A DNA stretch of 64,000 nt from Manihot esculenta (taxonomy: Eukaryota > Streptophyta > Magnoliopsida > Malpighiales > Euphorbiaceae): NCBI RefSeq assembly GCF_001659605.2, contig NC_035172.2:30245342-30309341 (forward strand). Reading direction: 5' to 3'. The position numbers were made by a program, and so were the translations under genes. Below the pieces are notes generated by a model that worked only from the letters and a program-made list of their open reading frames with translations, was not told where the DNA came from and searched no databases. Positions 1-13,468 of this stretch are shown here, one piece after another (within the stretch, counting starts at the first letter, position 1; every line of letters starts with the position of its first letter).

Positions 1-1050
1 TAAGTATTTCAAGTAGATTACATAGTTGCATCAATCTATAACTTAAGGTGTTATTTACTAGAAATGTTGTGGCATACAGACACCTTAATTTCACATATAT
101 CAGTAGATGAGCTAACTTACAGTTTTTCAATAGTTTGGAGTTCTGTGTTTTCAGAATTAACTAATGGTTTAGGATATGGTTCCTGCATTTGCTGGAGGCA
201 ACAGTTATTTGAAAATAATCAGGTTACTATTTGCAACTCTACTAATGAACATCATTGTTTTCGTATATAAAATCTTAATGTTACCTTACAAGATGGGAAC
301 TTTTATGGGTCCAGGTTTAAAGTACAGACTTGAATATTCAACCCCTTTTCTGTAAGAATATTTTTAAATAATTTTAGTTCTATTTCAGTGACAGATTGTA
401 TATGTTGGGAACTGCAAATAGGTCACTTCTTTCTAACTTTAATATATTTTCCAACTATTTATTGTATTAGAATATGCTTATTCATAAATATAGAAATTAA
501 AATTTGGAGAATTTTCTTTGCCAAGGATGTTAGAATGGTTTAGATGCCAATGAAATGACAGTGATTTGGTCTAATATTGTGGGTTTACATGATCTATTGC
601 TTCAATTTGCACATTAAAGTACATGAGCCAAAGACATACCTGTTAGTAGTTGAAGTAACATTATCTATAACAAAATGTTTGATGAAAGATATGACTTAAT
701 GAACTAAAGAGTTAAAGCTGCGGGAGAGATCCCAACTGAGCAGTGCTTGGTAATTGATTTATAAAAGCTATCAATTTCCTAAGAGAATAGCAGTTCCCGT
801 TCATATTTATTTTTTTGTCTGGTTACTTTCTGGTGTGTTGGGCATGCTAGTAACTGTGATCCATCTTTATAAATATTTTGAAAATGATATATAAATATCT
901 AATTTGATTGCCAATCTATTTCTTTTTTTTCCTAATCAATTTGTAAAAAGACATAATGATCCCCCACATCCACTCCCTCACCCTCACTGCACCCCCTCCC
1001 TGCTTTCTCCTTTCTCTCTTTGATTATAAACAAACTCTTCTGATCAATAG
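1..1050. other. Upstream intron or unseen 5' part of the HOS15-like gene
   Basis: No open reading frame or exon could be supported here. The stretch is AT-rich with T-rich runs, and it ends in a long pyrimidine-rich tract (about 960-1050) before an AG that fits the acceptor of the first recognised HOS15 exon. The N-terminal LisH part of the protein must be encoded further left or in an exon too short to recognise here. Confidence 0.5.
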
Positions 1051-4000
1051 CACCAGAACCAATGGAAATTTCCACTACATCAACATCCCAGGTATGTGAG
1101 ATTCCTGGTTCTGACGTGATGATTTTGGAGGGACATACATCTGAGGTTTGCACATTCTCCACTCCTTAAGTTTTTTTTTTTTCAAATATTTTTCTTTCTT
1201 ATTTACTGCATTTTTTAGCTAGATGAATTCACTATAGTGCACTTTTTTTTTTGGTTTGCTTCGCCCTTCAGGTTTGTGCCTGTGCATGGAGCCCAACAGG
1301 ATCACTTCTTGCATCTGGGTGGGTACTTTTTTTCGTGGACTTAGTTCCCTTGTGGATGGTTTGATTTATCTGCATTCGATTTGGATGATTATAGGTTGAT
1401 ACTTTTTAGATTTTTATCTTTAATTTGCTTGTATGTGGTGGCTATTGCTTGACAAATAAAGACTGAAATTTTTAATCTGTAATTATGGAGCAACAAAAGA
1501 TTTTATCTTTTTATTTTATTTGTTTTCTTTTCTTTTTCTTTTTAAATTTAAACTTTCTAAAAACGAGCAGAATACTAGTATTTTGATTATATAATTCCCT
1601 AATTATAAAAAATATTAATCAAGGAAATGGATTGAATTGATTTTGTCAGTTTGAATAATTTGGCAAACCATTTTCAGCAATAGATGGATAGTCCATTCCT
1701 TTAGTTTCTGAATGTTGTATGACAAATTAGAGCGGAGCTGAATTTGATTACCTCTCCTTAATTAAATGTGTATAATTTCTACAGCCGACTCATTAGGTGT
1801 ACTCAACATTCAAGGAGCGTCTTTACTGCCTGGTCTATTGCTATATATTGATGTTTAAGTTTTAGTGTTAAAAAGTTATGATCCAGGTTATGACCCTGTT
1901 GAGCCTAATAATCCCATGAGTCTACATTGACTAGACTAATACTCGGTAATGGTTTTTGTTCATAATAATTTCTGCTGGATTTGGTGATAAAGGAATGAAG
2001 GATTGTCAGTAATGATATTATTCATGCTTCTAAATTATTGTCATGGAATTTCCTTCACACTTCATGATAAGGCATTATTACAACAATAATAAAATTGTGG
2101 AGTAATCTGTTCTAATGTTGTCACTTCTTGTGTTACTTTTTTAAGGTCTGGAGATTCCACAGCACGTATTTGGACAATACCTGAGGGGACATCTAGATCT
2201 GGTCTGCAGAATAGTCCTCTAAATGTGCTGGTATTGAAGCATGTAAAGGGAAGAACAAATGAGAAGAGCAAAGATGTTACAACGTTAGATTGGAATGTGA
2301 GTTTTCTTGTAGGTTTTAGTTATTGATGATTGTAGCCATCACTGTCTATTTGTATTGCTGCATAGTGAATCCACTATAATCATCAATTATTTCTTGAAGC
2401 TAACCATGTGGCATGCTATGGGTCTTGTAACCCTAATGCTATCCATAACTTTTATCCTCTGAACCTCTACAGTTATGCTTGTCTTCCATTTTTCCTCATT
2501 TAAAAATTTAATGTTCTGGCAGTGGTGAGAAAATTACTTTTAATTCTAATCTGTGCGTTGGTTTCTTCCACATGTGATGTCATTCATTTTCCTTGATGTG
2601 CAGGGTGAGGGGACCTTACTGGCAACAGGTTCATATGATGGACAAGCAAGAATTTGGAATACAAACGGTAAGATATTTTAGCTTGACTGGCTTCATGATG
2701 CACTGTTTCTTCTGGAAAAGCCTGCAATAAGTGTTCAGCATCTGCAGATAGTAGTCAACAAATGGACTGTAATGGCATATTACTTACTTTTTGTGGATCC
2801 TGTTTCTTGTTCCTATTTAGCCATATGTAGAGTACACTTACACCAGTAGGCAGCCATAATGAATCTGTCGCCTAGAAAAACTAGTGCAGCAAAAACTTTT
2901 ATATACATTAAATGTTTCCACCAGAATTTTAGAGGAATCAAGCTGGTTGGTCAACCATTGGACTCGAGATTGGTTTTCTCAAGGAGCTCAAAGCCTGTTC
3001 AGGACCCTCTTATTATAGTTCTTTTTTGAAATTTAGAGAATTTTTATTTCTGTTGTTAATTTGATGTTGTTACTTTACCTTTTCACTGCATTCTGAAATT
3101 CTCCCCTGGTCCAGGTGAACTGAAAACTACATTGAGTAAACATAAAGGTCCTATATTTTCTCTGAAGTGGAACAAAAAAGGGGATTTTCTTCTTACTGGA
3201 AGCTGTGACAAAACTGCAATAGTGTGGGATGTGAAAACTGAGGAATGGAGACAACAATTTGAATTTCATTCAGGTTTAGATTGCACTGATCTCCTGAACA
3301 AGTGGTCTTTTTCCCTGTGGTAACTCATCATTGTTGGATTTTAACTTTCATTTGTCTTTTTAGGTCCTATACTTGATGTTGACTGGCGCAATAATCTTTC
3401 GTTTGCCTCAAGCTCCACCGACAATATGATATATGTTTGCAAAGTTGGAGATACCCGCCCAGTTAAAACTTTTGCTGGGCATCAGGTTTCTTCTTGCATT
3501 CAACTTATTATTGCTCTTTTCATAGTGTTTGAATTTGAAGTCTTTCTGAACTAAGAAGTGATTTAGCATGACCTCTTAGCAGATGGCAAGTTGCTAAGTT
3601 CTATGTGGGCTGTGTTGCCTTGCTAAACTTGGCCATATATGATATTCTATTTACTGCAAACTATCCTGATTATGATTTGTTGGTTCACTATGCCTCCAAT
3701 CTGGTGAAACAATTAGCTAAAACAATTTTATGCTTTTAAATATTTAACTTGGCACCAGTCAGATTGGAGTCAGACTTCAGTTTTACAGCTGGTGGCGGCC
3801 TAAGCGGAATGCTTACCCTTTCTTTTGTGTGAAAGTGAAACCATAAATTGTGTCCTTTCACCCCCATAATTGTTATTTAATTGATTCGCTTTGTGGAAAA
3901 CTGTCACAACACTCAGCTTCATTTTTTTTGGGGTTAATGTTTTGTGCTTTGTACAATTTCAGGGTGAGGTTAATTGTGTCAAGTGGGATCCAACTGGCTC

Positions 4001-5241
4001 ATTGCTGGCTTCATGCTCTGATGATATCACTGCTAAGGTTACATGCATTAAATTTTTCTTCAATTATGGACTTGTATTGCATCTTTAGTTTCATGCTGCA
4101 AACAAGTGTTATGTGGAAGTACTCTGTGCTAGTCCATAAGCCTTTTTTAGGCAATTGGATATGTTACTTTTGGTTTAGTACTAGTTATTTTTCCTTGTAA
4201 TTTTTAGTAGTTAGCAGCTTATGGGAAATTGTGCTGCAGATATGGAGCATGAAGCAGGACAAATATGTTCATGATTTGAGGGAACACTCTAAGGTGCTCA
4301 TTGAATTGAGTTTCTCCTACCTTTTTTTTGATGCATGTATTTCATAGGACTCATCGGATTTTGGTTACAAACACCAAATAATATTATTGCAGGAGATTTA
4401 CACCATCAGATGGAGCCCCACTGGACCTGGTACAAACAATCCTAACCAGCAATTAGTGCTAGCAAGGTAAATTGTTGATGTATTGAACTTATTTGTGCTT
4501 TTGTGCATTGCCTTGATTATATTTATGCATTTGAAGGTTAATGTATTAGCCTGAATTACCCTTGAGCTTGAATCCAGCCATCGTCAATCTGTGTTTTTCA
4601 GAGTTTTTTTAATTATTATTTTATTATCATTATTTAATTTTATGGAGTAGCACAACTTATCTAAAACAATCGTATATTTTATTTCTTATGATTCTGTGAT
4701 TCTGTATTCTATACAGCGCATCATTTGACTCGACAGTGAAATTATGGGATGTGGAACTTGGGAAACTTATTTGCAGTTTGAATGGACACAGGTAACTCGC
4801 ATAACTGATCTTTATGGGAATTGGGAGGGAATGTACTTCCTGGCTATGGGCCTAGCGAAATTGAGAAGCATCTATTCCATTATCAATTCTTGTACTTAAC
4901 AAAGCATTATCTTGCAATCTATAGAATGTTCTTTTCAAGATTCTCATAGGTGGGACCCTTTTTCTATATGCTGTCCTATGTTCAATTATTGTTCACAACT
5001 GTCTTTTAATTGAATCCCCAGGGATCCTGTGTACTCAGTTGCATTTAGCCCAAATGGAGAGTATCTGGCTAGCGGGTCTCTTGATAGATGTGTTAACATC
5101 TGGTCTTTGAAGGAAGTTAAGATCGTGAAAACGTACACTGGCAATGGTGGAATATTTGAGGTTTGTTGGAATAAGGAAGGTGATAAAATTGCAGCATGCT
5201 TTGCGAACAATACAGTATGCGTGTTAGACTTGAGAATGTAA
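1051..5241 (+). CDS. HOS15: HOS15-like WD40-repeat co-repressor (TBL1 family), C-terminal part
   Basis: Eleven exons join in frame: 1051-1145, 1272-1318, 2146-2296, 2604-2667, 3115-3273, 3364-3485, 3963-4037, 4240-4293, 4393-4466, 4717-4791 and 5022-5241 (TAA at 5239). All introns are GT..AG and exon phases agree, giving about 377 visible residues. The product is a chain of about eight WD40 repeats. Landmarks are [80 protein letters not shown] and the C-terminal ending VCVLDLRM. These match plant HOS15, the TBL1/TBLR1 homologue. In Arabidopsis HOS15 is a nuclear protein that works with histone deacetylase HD2C and with CUL4-DDB1 ligase in cold and stress gene control (established knowledge). 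The N-terminal LisH domain lies left of the window. The reading frame is intact, so a functional gene is likely. Exon 1 here could extend or have an alternative acceptor. Confidence 0.92.
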
Positions 5242-8200
5242 TATCTTGGGACAGTGTCTACGATCTAAATGTTGCCCTCAAAGGTTGCAGTAGCATTCCG
5301 TTTAGCTTGTAATCAGTAGGCACGTGGGAAGTGTACCTTTGGTTCGTAGGGTTCTTTTGTTTTTTTCCCCTCTAGTGTAGTTGTAGATGTTGCTAATTTG
5401 AATGTCTGGCTTTAAGTTATAAATGAAATTCTCACTCAATTGTCAGCTAGGTGTATGCTCTGTATCATAGTGGTCAATGACAAATTATGTACAGAATTAT
5501 TCTCATTGGACCCATAACTGGTGTTACAATATTGCTTTAATTTAGCCTGGATTTATTGTAAGTTACCGATGCACTGTGTCATGGTCTTCTTTTTAATTCT
5601 AATCTATATAAGAGAAGCTTGACTTAGTTTTGTACGGCTGCAAAATTGAGTGACGAATTTTACATTTACAACCAGAACTCTTTTTTAAGAGACAGCAACA
5701 TCGCAATGCAATTAAATATTGCAGTTCTTCTGCTACACCAACCTTGCGGCTGCTTAGTTACTGAATATACCACGAGGATTCTTGTTATTTGTGGATTAGT
5801 GTTTCATTCTGAACTCTGTACCCACGTTAGAGATTATTAGAGCAGGAGCTTGTGGAGCTCCCCTCCACTTGATGTGATGAAACAGCCTAGGGATGCTTTG
5901 GTCTGCATGAAAACTTCATACAAGGGAGTTCCTTGAACGGGGTCTTTGCTTTAAGGGGGATCTCATAAAAGTAAATAACCCTTCAGAAATGATCATAAAG
6001 TCTATGCGGGCAGTCAATGATTTTGTTGATTTCTCACATTTAGTTTTAGTTATATTCTGATCCATGCAAATGGAGTGTTGAATGAGGAAAATTGCTTATA
6101 TGAGACTAGCTAGTTACCAAGCCAGTGGCTTGAGTTTTTGATATATTTGCTTATATGTCGAAGGTGAGGAGAAAATGGAATATGAATTTTGTGAGACTTC
6201 GGATAACGTACTACGGTTAGAATTTGATAGCTCTAAGAGATCGTATCACACGATTCTCATCATTGTAGAATTTTATTTCTGCCTTACTCACAAATGAAGA
6301 CTTACGGTCTAATTATGTTAAATTTTGTCTCTTTTTCTTTCTTTTACATCATTTGTTTCAACAACTAAGCGGTTGAACGATTTCTTTGGTAATGTAAGAA
6401 ACGCATTTGCTGAATGGGAAGTCTGTAGAGGTATTCATCTAGTAGTTGCACCTCCGACCAACCATATCCTGACCATGCCTTGGTGCAAAATAAAGGTTTC
6501 TTGTGTTTGTAGAATTGCTTGTTTGTATTAACAGCTATACTTGTTTCTCTAGCTTCTGCTACAGCTCTTGGCTAGAATTCTATCTTTCGTCGAACTCATT
6601 TTCTGGACACAGTGCAGCCAAGTCGGTGATAAAACGTGGCATTAAATCATGGAAAGGCACAATATGGGTTCAAACTTTATACTTATGATATATTCTTGAG
6701 CACATGCTGGTGTTAATACTATTCCAGGCATTTCTGTCCCACATCAGCTGAACCCTAATAATTCCTTGTCTCCATCTGTTGCACATTGTCTTCCCTTGTT
6801 GAATCCATTTCTCCACAGCAGAGAATTCACACTCCAGAGATAAGTTCTTGTGAAAATTTCAGAGAAAAATGACTGAAATCACTAAGATGGGTTGAACTAG
6901 TGAAGTTACTGTTCCCCAAATGATGCCAATCATTGTCTACTGATAAAAGCAAGTAATCTCAAACCAGCAAATGAGATTACACATGGGAGAATTTCTCTCT
7001 GCAAAGGAACCAGATCCATAGCCACAAAGGACGACAAGAATGGCTAATAGTGTAGGGTCATTTTCTTGATGATGGAACTCATGTGCAACTCTCAATATTC
7101 TCTTACAACATTCTGATTTCATTACAAGGCTTAGAAGCATGCATGCAGAAGAATATATCAGAACAATCCAACCAAGGTCGTACTTAAGGCATATAACTCA
7201 AAACTACTTTTAGGACAAAGCTTTTTTTAAAAGGGATGCATTATTAGGGTTCAGTACATGATGTGTCTGCATCATCTTAGCTCATTGAGTTGCAAGTTGA
7301 GAAGCATATGTATCGTCTTCTTTTTCTTTCTCTTTTGCCTCTTTGATGGGTAAAGGCATACAATTCCACTTTCCTGTTAGAATCAACACTTCCATGGCTT
7401 CTGTTATCGCTTCTTGTTTCGATCTTTATCAGCAGAAGATGCTTTGATCTTAATACCTTTGGTAGGATGATGGCTTCTAATAGTTTATGTTAGCTGATCA
7501 AGTTGTACGAGTCATGCCTTGTCCTGCTTCAAAGCTGCGAACTTCTTGGTCTTGTACATTTGTGCGTTCTCAGTTCTTAATGGTGAAAAAGTTACGGTAT
7601 AGAAATTTATCAAAATTCACCAAGTCCAGGTCAAATAAATGAATAATTTAAACACAATATCTGAACTTTTTTGATCAATTATTATTGATTTGAATTTATT
7701 TCTTAAAAAAACTTTTATATAGTATTCCTACTAAACCTTTTAGCTTATATAAATGAAATTGTTTGATAAGACAAGTCTAATGTTCAAGATCTGAGTCAGC
7801 ATTCCAACACCACAATAATTTTATCTCAAAGAACCTTCAGCTTCAAAGCAGCTTTCAATGGACTGTGTTGGCAACCAAGCTGGGCCTTTATAATTTGACA
7901 ATTATTATTATTATTTACACAGCAGAGATTCTAAGAATAATCACAAGTGGTTCTCAATGCTCTTCTCCTACTGTACATTTACATTGCCCACTACATGAAA
8001 GATACCCACATAGATCCTCTTTTGATTTTTGGTTCAAAACCCATTTGAAAATGGACAACCTACTTCTCTCCTTAACTTCTTTTTTATTGGTTCATCACCT
8101 TTGGTGGGTCCCCCACCCCAAGCCCTAAAAATAGTGTTTTCTTATAATTAAATAAAATGGCATCTCCACTTTCTATTATCTTCTAAGGAAGCTTAACATT

Positions 8201-8385
8201 CACTAACTTGTTGGATTCTTGTCCATCTCTTACAAAAAAGTAAATGCTGTCCTTCTGGTTGTTGCTGTTTCTCTTTTAACACATCCCTTCCCTACCTGAC
8301 AACATTGAGTGTGTGTGTGTCTAAGTACAGGAGATAAGACTATAATTGTCCACTTGTGCTTCCTTCTGTACTTATCCTTCTCTTC
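5242..8385. other. HOS15 3' UTR followed by intergenic DNA
   Basis: The first 200-250 bases after the stop are T-rich with weak AATAAA-like signals (for example ATAAATGAAAT near 5420) and are probably the 3' UTR. The remaining 2.9 kb has only short random-looking frames and no recognisable protein, RNA gene or transposon terminus. Confidence 0.5.
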
Positions 8386-8700
8386 ATGGGATATTTACTA
8401 TTATTCATTATAACAATTTTCCTACTGTCCTGTCCTGACTGAGGTTCTAATTCCAAATTTTTCAGCTTTTACTCTTGCTTTATGGGATATTTACTACTGT
8501 TCATTACAACAATTTTCCTCATATATTCTGCTCTGACTGAGGTCCTAACTCGAAATTTTTGGCTTTTTTTCTTTTTCTTTTTTTTTTTTTTCGTGGGATA
8601 TTTACTAAATAAATTTCTATTGAGATTCGAAGTCAAATTTAAAATCTTTCAGTTTTCCTATTGTCCGTTACAATAGTTTTCTTTTTATTTTCTCTTTGGT
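8386..8700. repeat. Degenerate tandem repeat, about 96-111 bp unit, 2.5-3 copies
   Basis: The phrase TGGGATATTTACTA starts near 8387, 8483 and 8594. The first two copies also share CAATTTTCCT and CTGACTGAGG further in. The third is more diverged and is preceded by a T/C-rich run. It lies in the ZFP upstream region; no function can be assigned. Confidence 0.65.
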
Positions 8701-9272
8701 TCGAACTTGAGATATTTAAACTTTGACGAAGACTAGTAAGATGTTTAAGAAGTTTGACTTCCAAATTAGTGGTCCAAGATTGGAGGGTCCTGCCTGGGGG
8801 AGGCAAATAGTAGAGGACCATTTTCCAAACTTGTTCTAATTTTATGACTCTTATATATGTTGAAATGTTCCCTCTCATGGGTTTTGAGTCTTTTGAAAAT
8901 ATAAATTTTCATTCTTCATCTCTTTATCTTAATTAACAGGATTGAAATTTAGGTGAAACTTATCACAACACAGAGCTGTCAATTTAGAGGAACAGAAGAT
9001 ATTCATGACAAAACAACAGAAATATGAACATGAAAAAATAAATAGTGATTTGACTACTGATGACATTATAGACAATTAAGCTTCTGTTTCATATCAGTCT
9101 CAAGAGGATCTTGTCTCTGATGTTATAAGAAGAAGTGTGTTAAAAAGTTAAAAAATGATGAGTCAGCAACCCTAAGCTTTCAAACCACCAACTCTATTAC
9201 TTGACATAAGCATTGTGGGATCACTCTCACAGATAAAAATTTTAATATTATCTTCTCGCTGTTCCTCTTCTT

Positions 9273-9280
9273 TATAAATA
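9273..9280 (+). promoter_or_regulatory. TATA box of the zinc-finger gene
   Basis: TATAAATA lies 79 bases before the start codon in a C/T-rich setting, the usual layout for a plant core promoter with a short 5' UTR of about 50 bases. Confidence 0.6.
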
Positions 9281-9358
9281 CTCTTTTCTCTTCTGTATTA
9301 AATTCCTCCTTGATCAATCTCCCACAAAAACTTCCCATAAATATATCTTTCTGCTGCC

Positions 9359-9958
9359 ATGATTTTCCAGAGGGAAGAAGAAGAAGAAGCAACATACAAG
9401 TCTTCTGTTAATAGCCAAGATGCTGAATCAAAAGTCACCATTACTGATCAAACAGGAGCTGAAGATGATAATATGAAGCAATGGCTGAGTCTAGGCGTCA
9501 ACAGACATCAACAGCCTGCTGCACCTGGAGACAATGATGCTGCATCATCTTCAAAACCTGCCAATAACAAAGTGTTCTCATGCAACTTTTGCATGAGAAA
9601 ATTTTATAGCTCACAAGCGTTGGGGGGTCACCAGAATGCTCACAAAAGAGAACGAGGAGCTGCTAAGAGATTCCAGACTCATAGAATGATGATGGCGAGT
9701 ACAACAGCAGTAGGGTTTCCATTCAATCCTGTCACCGTTAGATCACTTGGTGTTCAAGCTCATTCACTTGTGCACAAGCCTAGCAGAGAAGGGACGAGTT
9801 TGGTGGCTCGATTTGGGGATGCAAATGCAGGTTTTGGCTTGGGTTGGACACCATTTATGATTGAAGAAGCAACGGATTTGGTCTGGCCAGGAAGCTTCCG
9901 TGTAGACAAAGAACAGCCTTCAGATTTGCATAAGATAGACTTAAATCTTAGGTTGTGA
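9359..9958 (+). CDS. Single C2H2 zinc-finger transcription repressor (ZFP1/3/4/7-like)
   Basis: An intronless 199-residue protein. One plant-type C2H2 finger lies at about residues 75-95 (C75, C78, H91, H95) with the plant-specific QALGGH motif at 86-91. It is followed by a basic stretch (KRERGAAKR) that may help nuclear import and DNA binding. A short WLSLGV motif lies at 42-47. The protein ends in DLNLRL (194-199), an EAR-type repression motif that recruits TOPLESS co-repressors in known family members. Size, single finger, acidic N-terminus and C-terminal EAR fit the Arabidopsis ZFP1/ZFP3/ZFP4/ZFP7 group, which acts in shoot, trichome and ABA/light responses (family knowledge, not shown here). 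The start is the first Met after the TATA box. Which paralogue it is cannot be decided from this sequence alone. Confidence 0.88.
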   Translation: MIFQREEEEEATYKSSVNSQDAESKVTITDQTGAEDDNMKQWLSLGVNRHQQPAAPGDNDAASSSKPANNKVFSCNFCMRKFYSSQALGGHQNAHKRERGAAKRFQTHRMMMASTTAVGFPFNPVTVRSLGVQAHSLVHKPSREGTSLVARFGDANAGFGLGWTPFMIEEATDLVWPGSFRVDKEQPSDLHKIDLNLRL

Positions 9959-10077
9959 TCATGCCATTTTTAGCCTTTTTTTTTTTGAAATTTTTTTTTT
10001 TGCTTTTCTTTTTTAACTTTTATTTTCCTGATTAATCTTGTCTATGTAATCTGATAAATTAATATGCACATTCTTGA

Positions 10078-10083
10078 AATAAA
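10078..10083 (+). terminator. Likely polyadenylation signal of the zinc-finger gene
   Basis: AATAAA about 120 bases after the stop codon, preceded by T-rich DNA. A second AATAAA-type motif follows about 25 bases later. Confidence 0.5.
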
Positions 10084-10115
10084 GATAGATGTGTACGCCT
10101 ATGCAAATAAAGATA

Positions 10116-12233
10116 AAGGTATATGAAGAAATCCAGTACTGGGTTTGGTTGTTACTGCAAAGCACAGGCAATTTTTTAAAATTTGGGCAAGCAAATGGGG
10201 ATCAAATTGAGAAATTAGAAAATAGATGTTCAACTCTTGGAAATAATTCTCAAAGCATTTCAAGAAATTTCAACCCAGAAATTAAAATTGAAAAAAAAAA
10301 TCTTATTGAGCATCAGCCAAAGTGTACCTTGGGTCAGTGAGCGAGTGAGAACAGAGCCCAAGAGGGGACATATTGGTTGATGTGTCTTGAAAAAGAAATA
10401 AGAAGTTGATTATCTATTTAATTTGGGAAAAAACCTAACCAGATGAAGTTGATAATGAATTTAAGTCACGGAGCAATGATGAGTTTGTCATGAAAATTAA
10501 ATAAAATTCACTCATCATGAATTATAAACCGAGTGTCGGTGAAAATTACCTTTTAATTTGAACCTCTATAGTTGATTTGTGTGACTAATCTCTAAATTAC
10601 AATAATTATTTCTATCCTAATGGTATATTTTTTAGAAAATTCATTATTTAATTTATAATTCATCGCTTAATACATCGATTTTAAAAAATATATTAAAATA
10701 TTTTTATATTTTAAAAAATTTGCTAAGTAATTTTTTTTATTATTTTTAATCTATGTGAATTAAAAAAAATTATTAGTTAATTTTTTAATTTTATAAAATG
10801 TCCATTAATTAATTCGTTATGTCGAGTTTTGTATACTTTGGAAAAAATAACTATTTAATTTTTTAAATTTAATAAAATTTATTAATTAGTCTATTGATTT
10901 AAAAAATTTATTAAAATGTTTCTAAAATATTAAAAAATTTATTAATTAATATTTGTTAATTTTACATATTAAGTATTCTACTATATAGTCTCGTAAGCAT
11001 AAAATTTATTAATTAATTATTTAATTTTATAAAAATTAAACTAACTAACCTTTCACCGACAGCATTTTGAACTGTTTTCAACACTTAATAGTTAAAATTA
11101 ACGGATAAATTAATTAATAGATATTTTAATACTTTAAAAATATTTTAATATATTTTTAAAAATTAAGAAAATACTATAGTATCGAGACTAAACAGTAATT
11201 ATTTTAAGATTTTTTTTTCTAATACTTAACAGTTAAAATTAATAAATTGACTTGATTAATAAAATTTTTAAAATTTTAAAATGTTAAGAATATTTTAATA
11301 TATTTTTTAAAATTAAAAATCAATTAATAAGTTTTATTATAAAGAATAATGACTAAATAGTAATTTTCTTTTAATTAGATTATATGGGACAAATTGAAAT
11401 TGTTAAATCCAGTGGGCCTGTTTTATTATCTGTTGCCTAGGCATTAGAACACAGGCTACTATTTTCTCCAACTCCAAGCCCAGCCCATCCTTTAAGGCGG
11501 CAATTGGATGATCTGGGTGTATATAAAAGCCTAAAATTGCTGTTATTTGATTAGTTTATCACTTTCATTAACTATAGATTATAACTGAACTAATAGGAAA
11601 ATTATAATATAATTTTCTATTATTAATTAATAAAATATTACTAAAAGTATATAACATTTTCTATCCATAAAGATAATAAATACAATTTATTTTTAGTAGA
11701 AAAGAGTTCCAATATTATTATTTTTAATTATTTTAAAAAATATTATGTAAAAATCATTCAAATCATTTACGGTTTATTTATTCACAAAAAATACATACCG
11801 TGGTGCAAATTGTAATTTGTAAAAATAAAAAATAAAAAAATAACTTTTTTATTTTTTTTTATAAAAATAAAGAAAATATGATTAATATAGTTTCATATTA
11901 ACTTTTCTAATATACTTTCCATTTATATTGTTCAATTATTAAACTATTCTAAAAACTAATAAACTTTATTTTCTAATAAATTTTAAATAAAGATATATAA
12001 CAAAATAACTAAGAAATTACTATTTTAAAAAATTATCAAATAAAAAAAGATATATATTTTTATGTGATAGATAAAATAATAAAGAAGCTCTCTACCTCTC
12101 TTATTAATTTTCACCGTCCGACTATGAAGATCTTGATTGAGAAAATAATGATTTTTATGATTTTATCTGTAATTATTTATATTCACTAAAATTCACATAA
12201 CACTAATTTGACGATAAAATTAGTAGATTGAAA
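10116..12233. other. AT-rich intergenic DNA
   Basis: Mostly A/T homopolymer-like sequence with short degenerate self-similar stretches (for example AACAGTTAAAATTAA near 11090 and 11230). No gene or clear element terminus was seen. Confidence 0.6.
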
Positions 12234-12657
12234 TAGGGCGAGTATTTAATCGGTTCGGTTTAAAATCGAACTGAATTAAATAAATAGAAAATTGAAATTT
12301 TGATATTTATAAAAATCGAACCGAACCGATTTTGATCAGAAACAGAATCAAATTGAATTGAACCGAACTGATTCAATTTAATCGATTTAAATTTTTAATA
12401 ATTTTTTTATTTTTTACATTATTTTTAGTATTTTAAAATCTAATTAGAATATTTTAATTTTTTTATATTATTAAAAATAATATACTATTAGTTAATTCAA
12501 TTTTTTTAAATTTTTTCATATCAAAATCGAATTGAATTGAAATAATAAAAGATTTTAAAATTAAAAATTAAATTAAACTCAAATAAATAAAAAATCAAAC
12601 GAAATTTTTAAATTAATTTAATTTATTAATTTTTTTAATTTTAGCCCGTTTGCCCTT
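12234..12657 (+). mobile_element. Degenerate hAT-type MITE, copy A
   Basis: It begins TAGGGCGAGTATTTAATCGG and ends near GTTTGCCCTT, with internal runs of the AACCGAACCGATT type and their complements. It has the same layout as the better-preserved copy at 12998-13460. No convincing target duplication remains. There is no coding capacity. Confidence 0.6.
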
Positions 12658-12997
12658 AAATTAAAATAATACTTTAACAAAAAGTCTAGATTATCAGACA
12701 ATTAAACAGTAATAAAAATAAAATAATCTACATTTCTGTTATAAAATGCTATGCATATGAAACAAGTAAAAAATAATAATAAAATAATTTTTATAGCAAT
12801 CCTATTAGTATTTATAATAATTATTATTAATATTCTTATATACTTAGCATTAATATTATATTAATTAATATCATTTAATATTTGCTTATATACAATTTTC
12901 AAAATAATTTATGAGTCCACGTTAAATTAATCAACGTTTTAGAAAACTAATTATTCTTCTTTGGTCTTTCGGATAGCTTCCTTAGTGTGCTTGAAAT

Positions 12998-13460
12998 TAG
13001 GGCTCAGCATTCGGTCGGTTTGGTTCAAAATTGAACCAAATCGAATAAATCAAAAATCAAAATTTAATATTTATAAAAACCGAACCGAATTGATTTTAGT
13101 CAGAAATTAAATCGAACCGAACTGGTCTGATTCGGTTTGATTCAGTTTAGTTTGATCGATTTCGATTTTTAATAAATTTTTATTTTTTACACTTTATTTT
13201 TAATTTTTTTAAATTTAATTAAAATATTTTAATTTTAATATAATTTAATTTCTCTGTATTATTAAAAATAACATATTATTATCACTAATTGATTCGGCTC
13301 GATGTTTTCAATTTTTTTTTATCAAAACCGAACCAAATTGAAATAATCAAAATTTTTAAAATTAAAAACCGAACCGAATTGAATAAAAAATTAAATCAAA
13401 TTTTAAAATTAATTCGATTCGATCAATTTTTTTGATTTGAACTGAAAAGTGCTGACCCTG
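12998..13460 (+). mobile_element. Non-autonomous hAT-type MITE, copy B, with 8-bp target duplication
   Basis: A 463-bp AT-rich element with short imperfect terminal inverted repeats (TAGGGCTCAGCA at the left, TGCTGACCCTG at the right). It is flanked on both sides by CTTGAAAT (12990-12997 and 13461-13468). An 8-bp duplication and a CAGGG-like end are hallmarks of the hAT superfamily. The interior has complementary AACCGAACC/GGTTCGGTT blocks and no ORF. Confidence 0.8.
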
Positions 13461-13468
13461 CTTGAAAT

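Noticed and set aside
7865..8128. 87-residue frame upstream of the zinc-finger gene
   Set aside because: Composition and context look random; no recognisable motif.
10089..10340. 83-residue frame after the zinc-finger gene
   Set aside because: Lies over polyadenylation signals and A-rich DNA with no protein similarity that could be recognised.
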